A stretch of DNA of 59,390 nt from Deltaproteobacteria bacterium (lineage in GTDB: Bacteria > SAR324 > XYD2-FULL-50-16): the NCBI GenBank assembly GCA_018645005.1, contig JABGPJ010000126.1, positions 1 to 59,390 on the forward strand, written 5' to 3'. The notes beneath the pieces were generated by a model, which saw only the letters and a program-made list of their open reading frames with translations, was not told where the DNA came from and ran no database searches. Positions 42,561 to 53,248 of the stretch are shown in pieces. The translations under genes and the position numbers were made by a program. Each line of letters starts with the position of its first letter. The first letter of the stretch is position 1.

Positions 42561-45551
42561 TTATACCGCGTGACTGAGTGTTTTTTTCCAGGACGTTTCG
42601 AGATCGGAAACGCTTTCACAAATGACCGTCTCATCACCAAAGGCGATCTTGATTGTCGGATCCAGGGTCACTATTCCGATCAGATAACAGGCGGTGTCCT
42701 GCATCAGATTTTCAAAGTTCTGCTGGTTATCCGGATGAATGGTCAAGACAAAGCGGCTCTGGCTTTCACTGAATAAAAACCGGTCTTTTTTCAAGCTGTG
42801 ATTGATATTGGCCGGGGCAAGATCCAGATCTAAACCGAGCTTTCCACCAATCGCTTTTTCAACCGCGGCGGCAGCGAATCCAGCATCTGAACAGTCATGG
42901 TTACTGCAGATCAGTCCCTGTTTTGTTGCCGTGGAAATTTTCTCATACCGATTTTTAGCTGTCTTCAGATCGACTCGAGGACCTAGGCCTCCTTTGATAT
43001 TCAGTTCCTGATAATATTCAGATCCGCCACATTCATCGAAGGTCTCGCCAACAAGATATACCAGATCACCTGCTGCTTTAAGATCTGAAGTGAGGCACTT
43101 GCGCACATCTGCAATTTTGCCAATGGTAGAAAAAAGAAGTGTGGGTAGAATCGATATTTTTTGTCCGTCCAGGTTGGCATCATTTTTCATGCTGTCTTTA
43201 CCGGAAATACAAGGAACGCCGAATCCCAGACAGTAATCATACAGCGCCTTACAGGCTCTGACCAGTTGCGCCAGTTTATAGGTGCCGTCCGGGGTATGTG
43301 CGGATTGTACAGGGTCTGGCCAGCAGAAGTTATCCAGGCCGGCCATTTGTTCCAGGCTGCCACCAATTGCGATAATATTTCGTATGGCTTCATCGATGGC
43401 GCAGGCTACCATCTGGTACGTATCCAGATTCGAATATTTGGGACAGATGCCATTGGCAATGGCGATTCCCTCCATGGAATTTAAAACGGGTCTGATGACG
43501 CCAGCGTCTGCAGGACCGTCGTTTTCCACACCGACAAGGGGTTTAATCACGCTGCCGCCCTGTACTTCATGATCATATTGACGAATGACCGACTCCTTGG
43601 AGCAGACATTAGGTCGTGAAAGAAGTGTGTGCAGTATTTTAGCGTAGTCCTGCGGCTCCGGATGTTGAATGATTTCCTGCAGGGGGGGTGTCCATTCCGC
43701 TGTCAGATTCATGGCTGGTAGACCGTTGTGCATGAAGGCCATTTCCAGGGATGCTACCAGTTCGTCATGATAAAAACATTCGAAAAAACCGGAATCGGTA
43801 AATTCACCTAAGACAGTGGACTCTACCTGCATTTCTTCAGACAGCTCAAGAAACCGCTCGATTTTATCTGGAGCGACCGACACGGTCATGCGTTCCTGGG
43901 CCTCTGAAATGAGGATCTCCCAAGGTTGTAACCCCTCATATTTCAAGGGTGCCCTGTCCAGATGCAAGCGACAGCCGCCACTGGATTCCGCCATCTCTCC
44001 AACAGAAGAGGACAATCCCCCCGCACCATTGTCGGTGATACATGTGTAAAGATTCTCTTTCTTAGCCTCCCAGAGAAAATCGAACATCCGCTTCTGGGTG
44101 ATGGCATCGCCAATTTGAACTGCGCTGACGGGAGAATTCTCATCAAGAGCCACTGAAGAGAATGTCGCACCGTGGATGCCATCCTTACCAATTCTTCCAC
44201 CGTTCATCACAATGATATCGCCAGGCCGGGCTGTTTTATCTTCTGACGGTTTGCCATCATGTAGAGCCGGCATCACGCTGGCAGTGCCACAGAATACCAG
44301 CGGTTTGCCTACATAACACTCATCAAAGACGATAGCTCCGTTAACAGTGGGTATTCCACTTTGATTGCCCCCATGTTCGACGCCCAGTCGGACGCCTTCG
44401 TATATTCTCGAGGGATGCAGCAATCTGCTGGGCAACTGCTTACTATAATCCTGGGGACCAAAACAAAAAACATCTATGTTGGCAATTAATTCAGCTCCCA
44501 TACCCACCCCAAATGAATCCCGATTGACGCCAACAATTCCTGTCAGAGCGCCGCCATAGGGATCTAATGCGGATGGTGAATTGTGAGTTTCTACCTTAAA
44601 CGCAACGCTGTAGTCGTCATTAAATTTAATAATACCTGCGTTGTCTTTGAAAACCGATAGACACCAGTCATCCTCGCCCAATTTCTGCTTGATTTCATGT
44701 GTGGCGCGTTGGATATAGGACTTGTAAAGTGAATGGATCTCCTCCCTGTTTCCAAGTTCATCTGTGTATTGGATATTGGAGCTGAAGATTTTATGTTTAC
44801 AATGTTCTGACCAAGTCTGGGCCAGGGTTTCCAGCTCGATATCGGTTGGTTGCTCAGGTAAACCTGATTTCTTCCTTTGATCCCGGACGGCATCCTGCTT
44901 AAACCAGTTGTGGATGATAGTCGCTTCCTCCGCTGAAAGTGCAAGAATACGCTCATCGCTGAGTGCCAGGATTTTATCGATACTGGAACAATCAAGGGTT
45001 TCAACTGAGATTTTCTCATCACCCCGGGGCATCGGCACCTGTTTCAATGTCTCTTTATCAGCAGTCCAATTCGAACTTGCAACAACAGTCTTTCGCTGGA
45101 TCAGCTTGTTCATCAGTAAATGATCTACTGCACTGTTAATTTCCGCTTCATTGAAATCGCCCTGGATATAGTACCCTATAGATGAAGCGACTATCTCTTT
45201 TCCGGAGAATTTTTCCGGGAGTCGCAATTCCAGATTTTCTCTGGCCACTTTTCCGGCATTATCAGTCACACCGGCTCTAAAGCCGATCTCCACATACCAG
45301 TCAAAAGATTGCTGATCTCCAGTAAATCCATCCACAACATATTCGTGCAAGACTGGGTCAACAAACAGATCTTTTGCGAGGGCATCCATCTGCTCCGTGG
45401 AGGTAATCTGGTCGCATTGGATCATATACACTTGAAGCGTTCGAATGTTATGAATCTGAGGCCATTCTGCCTTCTTAAACAGCTGAATCGCCTTAATTCC
45501 TTCCGGATCTTCCAGCTGTTGCTTCAATTTAACCTCCAGCCGATGTAACAT
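42561..45551 (-). CDS. purL: Phosphoribosylformylglycinamidine synthase, PurS-PurL fusion
   Basis: The 996-residue enzyme has a PurS-like N-terminal portion followed by the FGAM-synthase core (TWSEHCKHKIF, ETHNSPSALDPYGGALTGI, CITDNGAGGLSSSVGEMAE, CISGKDSMKND). The C-terminal glutaminase domain of the 1,300-residue enterobacterial PurL is absent: the protein ends after the second AIRS-like domain. A separate PurQ must supply ammonia but is not in the window. It catalyses the fourth step of purine synthesis. The 313-bp upstream region contains a hairpin leader segment. Confidence 0.94.
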   Translation of the reverse strand: MLHRLEVKLKQQLEDPEGIKAIQLFKKAEWPQIHNIRTLQVYMIQCDQITSTEQMDALAKDLFVDPVLHEYVVDGFTGDQQSFDWYVEIGFRAGVTDNAGKVARENLELRLPEKFSGKEIVASSIGYYIQGDFNEAEINSAVDHLLMNKLIQRKTVVASSNWTADKETLKQVPMPRGDEKISVETLDCSSIDKILALSDERILALSAEEATIIHNWFKQDAVRDQRKKSGLPEQPTDIELETLAQTWSEHCKHKIFSSNIQYTDELGNREEIHSLYKSYIQRATHEIKQKLGEDDWCLSVFKDNAGIIKFNDDYSVAFKVETHNSPSALDPYGGALTGIVGVNRDSFGVGMGAELIANIDVFCFGPQDYSKQLPSRLLHPSRIYEGVRLGVEHGGNQSGIPTVNGAIVFDECYVGKPLVFCGTASVMPALHDGKPSEDKTARPGDIIVMNGGRIGKDGIHGATFSSVALDENSPVSAVQIGDAITQKRMFDFLWEAKKENLYTCITDNGAGGLSSSVGEMAESSGGCRLHLDRAPLKYEGLQPWEILISEAQERMTVSVAPDKIERFLELSEEMQVESTVLGEFTDSGFFECFYHDELVASLEMAFMHNGLPAMNLTAEWTPPLQEIIQHPEPQDYAKILHTLLSRPNVCSKESVIRQYDHEVQGGSVIKPLVGVENDGPADAGVIRPVLNSMEGIAIANGICPKYSNLDTYQMVACAIDEAIRNIIAIGGSLEQMAGLDNFCWPDPVQSAHTPDGTYKLAQLVRACKALYDYCLGFGVPCISGKDSMKNDANLDGQKISILPTLLFSTIGKIADVRKCLTSDLKAAGDLVYLVGETFDECGGSEYYQELNIKGGLGPRVDLKTAKNRYEKISTATKQGLICSNHDCSDAGFAAAAVEKAIGGKLGLDLDLAPANINHSLKKDRFLFSESQSRFVLTIHPDNQQNFENLMQDTACYLIGIVTLDPTIKIAFGDETVICESVSDLETSWKKTLSHAV

Positions 45552-45654
45552 GGATTTGCCTGTGTGTATGGGATTAATCTACCGAGGTTCGGGAAATTGT
45601 TCGAAAAATGAATCGCTTTAATCGACCAATAACTTTTTCATTTGTCTAGTTTAG

Positions 45655-45735
45655 CAACCCCAATACTCTGGGGCAACCTTCTCGGTAACCAGTTTTGCAG
45701 TTCACGAAGTGTGGTGCTTTTATTTTTAGCCAAAT
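45655..45735 (-). ncRNA. Candidate structured leader upstream of purL
   Basis: On the minus strand a CCCCA/TGGGG hairpin (45658-45673) lies among repeated GGTTACC, GGTTGCC and GGGTTGC segments, with a palindromic CTAAACTAG after it. The segment lies about 105-185 bases upstream of purL and just past the acn terminator, so it would be in a purL leader. It matches no riboswitch class that I know well. Confidence 0.2.
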
Positions 45736-45740
45736 AAACC

Positions 45741-45777
45741 AAAAAAAGGAGGATAATCAATGGACTACCCTCCTTTT
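45741..45777 (-). terminator. Intrinsic terminator after acn
   Basis: On the minus strand AAAAGGAGG and CCTCCTTTT form a perfect 9-bp stem with a 16-base loop, and the descending arm runs into seven T. It lies 88 bp after the aconitase stop, in the right orientation. Confidence 0.8.
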
Positions 45778-45864
45778 AACGATCTTTTCTTCTGTAACAA
45801 CTTGTTTCAATATACGATCCCCGGATAAGAATCCAGGAATCGGTCATCTTCGGATCAATTAACC

Positions 45865-47775
45865 CTAGTTATTCGCTTTGAAAAAAGGCAGAGCGCCACC
45901 AGATTTCAGAACAGGAATGACATCCATATCGTAAGCTGCTTCCAATGGAATCTTTGCGCCGTCGACGACCAGATTCAGATCGCCGCTCAGGTCAGTCGCA
46001 TCAAAAGAAACCTTGTCTGCGAGCTTGATTTTATCATAATCAGCAGGATTTTTGAATGTCATCGGCACAATACCAAAGTTGACAAGGTTAGCTACATGGA
46101 TTCGGGCAAAAGTCTTAACAATAACCGCGCGGATTCCCAACCATCTCGGGCAAAGCGCAGCATGTTCACGGGAGCTACCCTGACCGTAGTTCTCACCACC
46201 GATAATAAAACCGAAACCACCAGCATCACGATGAGCAACTGCACGATCAGCAAAGGTGCCGTCAACCTGCCTGAAAGTCGCCTGCATTGCGTACTCTTTA
46301 ACGTTGGAACGCAGGGGCAGGAAGGTACCAGCTGGCTGAATATCGTCAGTACTAATGTTGTCTTGCAGATAAAGGAGTACTTCACCTTCCAGTTTATCTG
46401 GGAGAGGTTGAAAATCAGGCAGTGCCATGATGTTCGGTCCGCGTACGATACCTTCATTAGTATCTGCATCTTCAGGTTTGATGAAAGAGCCGGTGTCGAT
46501 GACGGGTGGAACTGAGTTGATTTGAATCTCTTTGTCTTCCGGTACGGTAATCTCACCAGTCAGTGCAGAGGCAGCTGCGACGAGCGGGCTGATCAGGTGT
46601 GCTTGCGCATCGTCTGTTCCAGAACGCTTCGGGAAGTTTCTGTTAAAGGTTCTCAGTGTAATTCCACCACTTGGGGGTGAACCACCTTGACCGATACAGG
46701 CGCCACAACCGTTTTCCTGGATCCGGACGCCAGCCGCGTACATAATCTTAAGATATCCGGCGTCTGCCAACTGCATGGCAACTGATCTGGAACCAGGATA
46801 GAGCATGGTGTCAACTTTCACCCGCTTGCCTTTGATGGCTTCTGCAAAGGTTGCAATTCCTTCAAATGAGCTGTTGGTACAGCTACCAACACAGACCTGA
46901 TGAATCTTCGTGCCTGCATGAGCTTTAACTGTCTCAACATTACCCGGGGAAGGATAGATAGCGATCAGCGGCTCAAGGTCGGACAGGTTGATGTCTATGA
47001 CTCTTTCATAGGAAGCGCCGTCGTCAGCAGACAGTTCAGTGTAGTCGCCACCGCGTTGGCGTCCTTCCAAAAAGATCTTGGTTTGCTCATCACTCGGGAA
47101 GATGGAAGTGGTTGCACCCATCTCAGCACCCATATTGGTGATGGTTGCTCTTTCACCTAAAGTCAGAGTGGCTACGCCAGGACCGGCATATTCAAAGATA
47201 ATTCCTTTTCCACCTTTAACAGAAACGATTTCCAGCATCTTCAGGATCACATCCATAGCCTGGCAGTTCTTAGCGAGCTGACCGGTCAGGTTTACCTTGA
47301 CAACTTTCGGCATCGGCATGGTGTACATTCCGGTTGCCATGGCCAGAGCCACATCATATCCACCTGCACCCATGAAGATAGCACCCGCACCACCCGCGTT
47401 TACCGTATGGCTGTCAGCACCAATCCCAGTCATACCTGGCTTGACGAAGTTTTCCATGTTGGTGAAGTGACAGATACCGGTTCCCGGCGGTGAGAAAATG
47501 ATGCCCAGCTTGGCAGCAACCGTTCTCAGGTATTGATGGTCATCCGGGTTTCTGAAACCGGATTGCAGCATACTGTGGTCAACAAAGTTAACAGACAAAG
47601 GCTTAACACGATCAATGCCCATCGCTTCGAGTTGAAGCATTGTCATTGTGCCGGTGGCATCCTGTGTAAAAGCCTCATCAATCTTGATTTTAATCAGTTC
47701 ACCGGCTGCCGGCAGTTCAGCTGGTTCTACCAGGTGGTCCTTGAGAATCTTCTCAGTTAAACTTAAAGCGCTCAT
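45865..47775 (-). CDS. acn: Aconitate hydratase
   Basis: The 636-residue aconitase superfamily enzyme interconverts citrate and isocitrate. Cluster cysteines sit in VCVGSCTNSS (first) and NGCGACIGQGG (second and third), the catalytic region includes SREHAALCPRWLG, and the N-terminal FVDHSML and GADSHTVNAGGAGA are conserved. The length is between the mitochondrial form (about 750) and IPMI large subunits, as in the compact aconitase group common in deltaproteobacteria and other anaerobes. Mdh lies upstream on the same strand and Kor is elsewhere in the window, which fits an oxidative or reversible TCA cycle. Confidence 0.94.
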   Translation of the reverse strand: MSALSLTEKILKDHLVEPAELPAAGELIKIKIDEAFTQDATGTMTMLQLEAMGIDRVKPLSVNFVDHSMLQSGFRNPDDHQYLRTVAAKLGIIFSPPGTGICHFTNMENFVKPGMTGIGADSHTVNAGGAGAIFMGAGGYDVALAMATGMYTMPMPKVVKVNLTGQLAKNCQAMDVILKMLEIVSVKGGKGIIFEYAGPGVATLTLGERATITNMGAEMGATTSIFPSDEQTKIFLEGRQRGGDYTELSADDGASYERVIDINLSDLEPLIAIYPSPGNVETVKAHAGTKIHQVCVGSCTNSSFEGIATFAEAIKGKRVKVDTMLYPGSRSVAMQLADAGYLKIMYAAGVRIQENGCGACIGQGGSPPSGGITLRTFNRNFPKRSGTDDAQAHLISPLVAAASALTGEITVPEDKEIQINSVPPVIDTGSFIKPEDADTNEGIVRGPNIMALPDFQPLPDKLEGEVLLYLQDNISTDDIQPAGTFLPLRSNVKEYAMQATFRQVDGTFADRAVAHRDAGGFGFIIGGENYGQGSSREHAALCPRWLGIRAVIVKTFARIHVANLVNFGIVPMTFKNPADYDKIKLADKVSFDATDLSGDLNLVVDGAKIPLEAAYDMDVIPVLKSGGALPFFKANN

Positions 47776-47882
47776 ATTTCCTCTTTTCGTTTATAGGTTT
47801 TTAAATGCCCAAGTCGAAGCATTATTAACATTAGCGATTTTTCCTCGGTATTTCATGCAGGAGAAATGCTGGAAGCTGCTTG

Positions 47883-47934
47883 CAACCCATTGGGGTTGTA
47901 CATCAGTCAGTGTCAATGTTTTAGAGCTGACACT
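47883..47934 (-). promoter_or_regulatory. Inverted repeats upstream of acn
   Basis: CAACCC-ATTG-GGGTTG (47883-47898) is a perfect hairpin, and AGTGTCA (47909-47915) pairs with TGACACT (47928-47934) across 12 bases. They lie 107-160 bp upstream of acn in the gap after mdh. They could be an operator or a leader structure. There is no T-run for a terminator. Confidence 0.3.
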
Positions 47935-48010
47935 CAGGCTCTTTCATTCAATTTCCGGGAACGTCTATCTTTGCTCCCGGTTTTTAAAGTATTATTCCAC
48001 AGAAAATCAA

Positions 48011-48976
<966 letters not shown>

Positions 48977-49212
48977 TTATACTTTAAACTCAGTGGTTTA
49001 AAAATCCTGGTAACCTTCCCCAGGTGACATTTTTCAATTGCGCAAACTATATTCAAACTATCTTTTCTTTTTTAAACGGGTTGAGTCAAGGTATTTGTTG
49101 AATTTGCTTTGATTCTGATTGAGTTAAATCAAGGTGTTAGTTATACCGAAAAACAAATCGTACTTGACCGGGTGTATCCGGCATTTTTATTTAACGGTTA
49201 CCGGCCTTGCTC

Positions 49213-50745
49213 TTATTCCCATTCAATGGTTCCCGGAGGTTTTGAGGTAATATCGTAGACAACACGATTGATTTTTTTTACCTCATTGATGATGCGGTTG
49301 GAAATCCTTCCCAGCAGTTCATATGGTAGAGGAACCCAGTCAGCTGTCATGGCGTCTGTTGAGTTGACACAGCGAATCGCAATGGTCCAGTCGTAGGTCC
49401 TTGCATCACCCATGACACCGACTGATTTTATTGGCAGTAATACTGCAAAGGATTGCCAGACTTTTCGATACCAACCGGCAGCCTTGATCTCCTGCATAAC
49501 AATATAATCAGCTTCCTGCAGCACTGCAATCTTTTCGCGGCTGATTTCTCCCAGAATCCGGATTCCAAGACCGGGGCCGGGAAACGGATGTCGATGGATC
49601 AGTTCTTCATCTACTCCAAGCGCTTTCCCCAGTTCACGTACTTCGTCTTTGAACAGTTCACGCAGGGGTTCCACCAGTGACATTTTCATATTTTCGGGCA
49701 GGCCTCCCACATTGTGGTGGCTTTTAATGACTGCGGAAGGTCCCTTGAAGGATTCAGATTCTATCACGTCAGGATAGAGCGTTCCCTGGGCTAAGAATTT
49801 AATATCTTTTAGTTTTGCCGCTTCCTGTTCGAAAATCTGGATAAATTCGTTTCCGATGATCTTCCGTTTCAGCTCTGGATCACTGATATCCTTTAGTTTT
49901 GTGAGAAATGTATCTGTTGCATCAACGTGGACCAGATTTATTTTGTAATGCCTGGAGAAAAGTTCGACTACCCGTTCCGCTTCACCTTTTCTGAGAAGTC
50001 CGTTGTTGACAAAAACGCAGGTCAGCCGGTCACCAATTGCTTTATGCAGCATTACCGCCACAACTGATGAATCCACCCCACCACTCAATCCGCAGATCAC
50101 CTTTTCTTCACCCACCTGTGCTTTTATTTCATTTGTTTTGGTCTCTAGAAATGCCGCCATATCCCAGTTCGCTTCACATTTGCAAATGTTGAAAGTGAAG
50201 TTTTTCAGGATTTGGATGCCGTAATCGGTATGGGTTACTTCTGGATGGAATTGGATCCCGTAAATCTTTTTTTCCGGATCGGCGATGGCAGCAAAAGGAG
50301 AATTGGTACTGGTCGCCAAAACTTGAAATCCTGCAGGGGCTTCTGTAACCAGGTCCCCATGACTCATCCAGACGGTCAACGGTTCTTGATCGGGTATATC
50401 CGCAAAAAACGGGCTGTTCTTCTCAAATTGAATCTCGGTTCGACCATATTCAGAATGCTCAGAACTTTGAACTTTACCACCCAGCAGGGATGCGATTAAC
50501 TGCTGCCCGTAGCAGATTCCCAGGATAGGGATTCCCCAGCTGAACACAGCTTTATCAACAGTAGGTGACAACTCACCCAGAACTGAACTGGGTCCCCCTG
50601 AAAGAATGATTCCTTCCGGTTTGAAAGATTGAATGGCTGCAAGATCAATCGTACAGGGTTGAATTTCGCAATAGACACTTTGCTCCCGTATTCGCCTGGC
50701 AATCAGCTGAGTGTACTGGGAACCGAAATCAAGGATCAAGATCAT
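49213..50745 (-). CDS. guaA: GMP synthase (glutamine-hydrolysing)
   Basis: The 510-residue GuaA converts XMP to GMP. The N-terminal glutaminase contains ILDFGSQYTQLIARR, the nucleophile in GICYGQQ and HPEV; the ATP-pyrophosphatase P-loop is LSGGVDSSV (about 225), and the C-terminal dimerisation domain ends with PPGTIEWE. ATG 50745 is preferred because an upstream frame (from 50835) has no homology. It is the second purine gene in the window but not in an operon with purL. Confidence 0.96.
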   Translation of the reverse strand: MILILDFGSQYTQLIARRIREQSVYCEIQPCTIDLAAIQSFKPEGIILSGGPSSVLGELSPTVDKAVFSWGIPILGICYGQQLIASLLGGKVQSSEHSEYGRTEIQFEKNSPFFADIPDQEPLTVWMSHGDLVTEAPAGFQVLATSTNSPFAAIADPEKKIYGIQFHPEVTHTDYGIQILKNFTFNICKCEANWDMAAFLETKTNEIKAQVGEEKVICGLSGGVDSSVVAVMLHKAIGDRLTCVFVNNGLLRKGEAERVVELFSRHYKINLVHVDATDTFLTKLKDISDPELKRKIIGNEFIQIFEQEAAKLKDIKFLAQGTLYPDVIESESFKGPSAVIKSHHNVGGLPENMKMSLVEPLRELFKDEVRELGKALGVDEELIHRHPFPGPGLGIRILGEISREKIAVLQEADYIVMQEIKAAGWYRKVWQSFAVLLPIKSVGVMGDARTYDWTIAIRCVNSTDAMTADWVPLPYELLGRISNRIINEVKKINRVVYDITSKPPGTIEWE

Positions 50746-50940
50746 GGAATATTTCTGATGAGGCGGTGTGAAACCAGCATTTACTTCTATATGAAAAATA
50801 AAGAATAATGATTCATCTTCACTTATAAAAAGCAAAAAGTCGATGGTTATTCAACCTGTGAAGTTCAATATGAAGCAGATCAAGCTATTATACTGGCTGG
50901 TTGGTGCCGCCGGAAATTTATATCCGGCAGAAAGGGATTT

Positions 50941-51513
50941 TCAGGAGAAAAGGATATTTTCGGTGGCTTCGATGGCAATGTGGATGATCTTGATGTGGAT
51001 TTCCTGGATTCTATCACTGGTTTGGGCGGGTACAACTATGGGCAGATCGACCATATCCCTGATTTTCCCGCCATCTTTGCCCAGCAGTGCGACAGTAAAC
51101 ATATTTTTCTTGCTTGCGGTCTCTACAGCTTTGATAATATTAGGAGAGTTTCCTGATGTTGAAATGCCGAGCAGCAGGTCTCCGTCTTGACCGACGCCTT
51201 CAATGTAGCGAGAAAAAATGTGATCGAATCCATAATCATTTCCGGTGCATGTGATGTGAGATGAATCGGAGATGGCTATGGCCGGCAGGGCGATCCTGTC
51301 GTTTCGAAATCGGCCGGTCAGTTCCTCAGCAAAATGCATGGCATCGCACATACTGCCGCCGTTACCACAACTGATCACTTTTTTCCCATTTTTGATAGTC
51401 TCAGCGATTTTTTCAGAAAGAAGATGCACCTTCCCAAGGTTTTTATCTTCTGCTAAAAATCGTGTCAGGACTTGTTGTGTTTCAGCGAATGAACTCTTTA
51501 TCAGTGATATCAT
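50941..51513 (-). CDS. gmhA: Sedoheptulose 7-phosphate isomerase
   Basis: The 190-residue SIS-domain protein carries SCGNGGSMCDAMHFAEELTG (sugar-phosphate and metal region), ISTSGNSPNI, the active-site DYGFDHIF segment and the C-terminal EIHIKIIHI helix. GmhA makes D-glycero-D-manno-heptose 7-phosphate for LPS inner core, which marks the host as Gram-negative. ATG 51513 is chosen; a longer frame from 51597 would run into the upstream gene. No other heptose genes are adjacent. Confidence 0.94.
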   Translation of the reverse strand: MISLIKSSFAETQQVLTRFLAEDKNLGKVHLLSEKIAETIKNGKKVISCGNGGSMCDAMHFAEELTGRFRNDRIALPAIAISDSSHITCTGNDYGFDHIFSRYIEGVGQDGDLLLGISTSGNSPNIIKAVETASKKNMFTVALLGKDGGKIRDMVDLPIVVPAQTSDRIQEIHIKIIHIAIEATENILFS

Positions 51514-51550
51514 GTCTGTATTCCTCTTTATTAAACTCAGCGAAAGGGAA

Positions 51551-51871
51551 CTAGGATTTTTCCATTTTTTTCCCAGGTAGAAGCATGAATACAGCACCCA
51601 GGGCTACCAGGAAACCACCTGTGCCATAGAGCAGATATGCTATAAAGCTGAAGGGGCCGTTCAACAGGAATAGGAGTAAAATACCAACTGCTAGACTGAT
51701 GATACCTTCTTTGTAGCTTTTGCGTATCAGCCATCGATAAAGACCAAATCCGCACAGTGCGAACGGTCCCAGCCACAACATAAACTTCGAGAAAAAGAGG
51801 GTGACGCCACCAGTAACGATCAGTTCAGCTCCGCGGATACGAAGACTTTTGGGCTTTTCCAGTTCTTTCAT
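51551..51871 (-). CDS. Small multi-pass membrane protein
   Basis: From ATG 51871, with GGAG upstream, the protein has 106 residues and about three hydrophobic segments (LIVTGGVTLFFSKFMLWLG, IISLAVGILLLFLL, FIAYLLYGTGGFLVALGAVF). No family recognised. It lies 23 bp downstream of trpS on the same strand, before gmhA, and is probably co-transcribed with both. The longer frame from 51934 overlaps trpS. Confidence 0.6.
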   Translation of the reverse strand: MKELEKPKSLRIRGAELIVTGGVTLFFSKFMLWLGPFALCGFGLYRWLIRKSYKEGIISLAVGILLLFLLNGPFSFIAYLLYGTGGFLVALGAVFMLLPGKKMEKS

Positions 51872-51893
51872 TCCGGTTTTCTCCTTTGGATGA

Positions 51894-52892
51894 TTACGGT
51901 TTTTGCACACCGATGGCTTTACGAACTTTTTCAAGCAGCGGCTTTGCGATGGATCTGGCTTTTTCTGCGCCTTCGGCCAGAATAATATCGATCTGATTTT
52001 TGTCTGTCATCAGCTCGTCGTATCGTGCACGTCCTGCTGACAGAAAAGTGTCAACCAGATGGAAAAGTTCTCCTTTTAGCTCACCATATCCAAGTCCTCC
52101 AGTGAGATATCGAGCACGAGTTTTTGCGATGGCTTCTGCAGTCGCAAATTGACAATAGATGGCAAAAAGGTTGCAGTTGTCCGGGTCCTTGGGGTCGTTC
52201 ACATCTTTTGAATCTGTCACGATTTGATTGATACGTTTCTTCAGCTTTTTTGAAGTGGTATAAAGGGGAATTTCGTTCTTGTAGCTTTTGCTCATTTTGC
52301 GCCCATCAATACCAGGAACCGTTTTGACTTCCTCTTGGATCAGTGGTTCGGGCAGGGTCAGTATTTTTCCAAATGTCTGATTAAAGGTTTGGGCAATGTC
52401 ACGTGTGATTTCGAGATGTTGTTTCTGATCCTGACCCACCGGGACGACATGGCAGCTGAACAGCAGAATATCGGCTGCCATCAGGATAGGATAATAGAAC
52501 AGACCGCAGTCAATTCCATGATCCAGATCGTGGCCGGCTTCTGTGTTGACATCGGTTGCTGCTTTATAGGCATGCGCTCTATTCAACAGACCCTTGGGCG
52601 CCATGCAAGACAAAATCCATGTTAATTCAAACACTTCTGGGATATCAGACTGCCGATAAAATGTTACTTTATCTGGATCTAGACCTGCTGCAAGCCAGGT
52701 TGCGGCCAGGCTGTATATCTGCTCTCGGAGCAGCACCTTATCCCTGACGGATGTTAAGGCATGGTAATCAGCGATAAAATATAGTGCGTCATGGGTTTTC
52801 GCCAACTCCAAAGCGGGTTGGATAGCACCGAGAAAGTTTCCGATATGGGGTGCACCTGTAGGTTTTATTCCGGTTAAAGCAATCTTTTTCAT
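51894..52892 (-). CDS. trpS: Tryptophanyl-tRNA synthetase
   Basis: The 332-residue class Ic synthetase has the HIGH-like PHIGNFLGAIQ near residue 17, DCGLFYYPILMAADIL, and the KMSKS motif GRKMSKSYKN near 200. ATG 52892 is the true start: the upstream 22 codons of the longer open frame come from family A MITE copy 6, which lies only 28 bp away. The length is normal for bacterial TrpRS. Confidence 0.96.
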   Translation of the reverse strand: MKKIALTGIKPTGAPHIGNFLGAIQPALELAKTHDALYFIADYHALTSVRDKVLLREQIYSLAATWLAAGLDPDKVTFYRQSDIPEVFELTWILSCMAPKGLLNRAHAYKAATDVNTEAGHDLDHGIDCGLFYYPILMAADILLFSCHVVPVGQDQKQHLEITRDIAQTFNQTFGKILTLPEPLIQEEVKTVPGIDGRKMSKSYKNEIPLYTTSKKLKKRINQIVTDSKDVNDPKDPDNCNLFAIYCQFATAEAIAKTRARYLTGGLGYGELKGELFHLVDTFLSAGRARYDELMTDKNQIDIILAEGAEKARSIAKPLLEKVRKAIGVQKP

Positions 52893-52920
52893 GTGACTCT
52901 CTGTTAGTATCGACTGTCTA

Positions 52921-53021
52921 AGGGTCGGCTCAAAAATTACTTGGTATTCTGTCGGCAAAATGTCCAGTCTTTATAGGACTTTTGCAAATAGATTATGTGA
53001 AGTTATTTTTGAACGATCCCT
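52921..53021 (+). mobile_element. MITE family A, copy 6 (short form)
   Basis: A 101-bp element from AGGGTCGGCTCAAAAATTAC to GAACGATCCCT, TA-flanked on both sides. It has the same short arrangement as copy 3, with one imperfect palindrome and no GTGTTTCC hairpin. It lies 28 bp upstream of trpS; the remaining 227 bp to 53248 contain no gene I can support. Confidence 0.85.
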
Positions 53022-53248
53022 AAGGTGATTTATATTTGGCTTGACTTCATTCACATCTAACACTTTTACTATGACAAGTAAATGACAGGCCACCGACTTT
53101 GACCGCTGTATCGAATTCAGTATTGATAACAACCCTGAATTATCGTATGCTTCATGACATATGCTCCCTCGGAAAGTCATTCGTGACACTCCTTAAAACA
53201 CCAGACGACTTTAACGTTTAATTTTCACAATCAATACCCTCAAAAACA

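Noticed and set aside
50746-50835. N-terminal extension of GuaA
   Set aside because: The 30 added residues have no counterpart in GMP synthases, which begin at the ILDFGSQ segment.
52893-52958. N-terminal extension of TrpS
   Set aside because: The extra codons derive from MITE family A copy 6; homology begins at ATG 52892.
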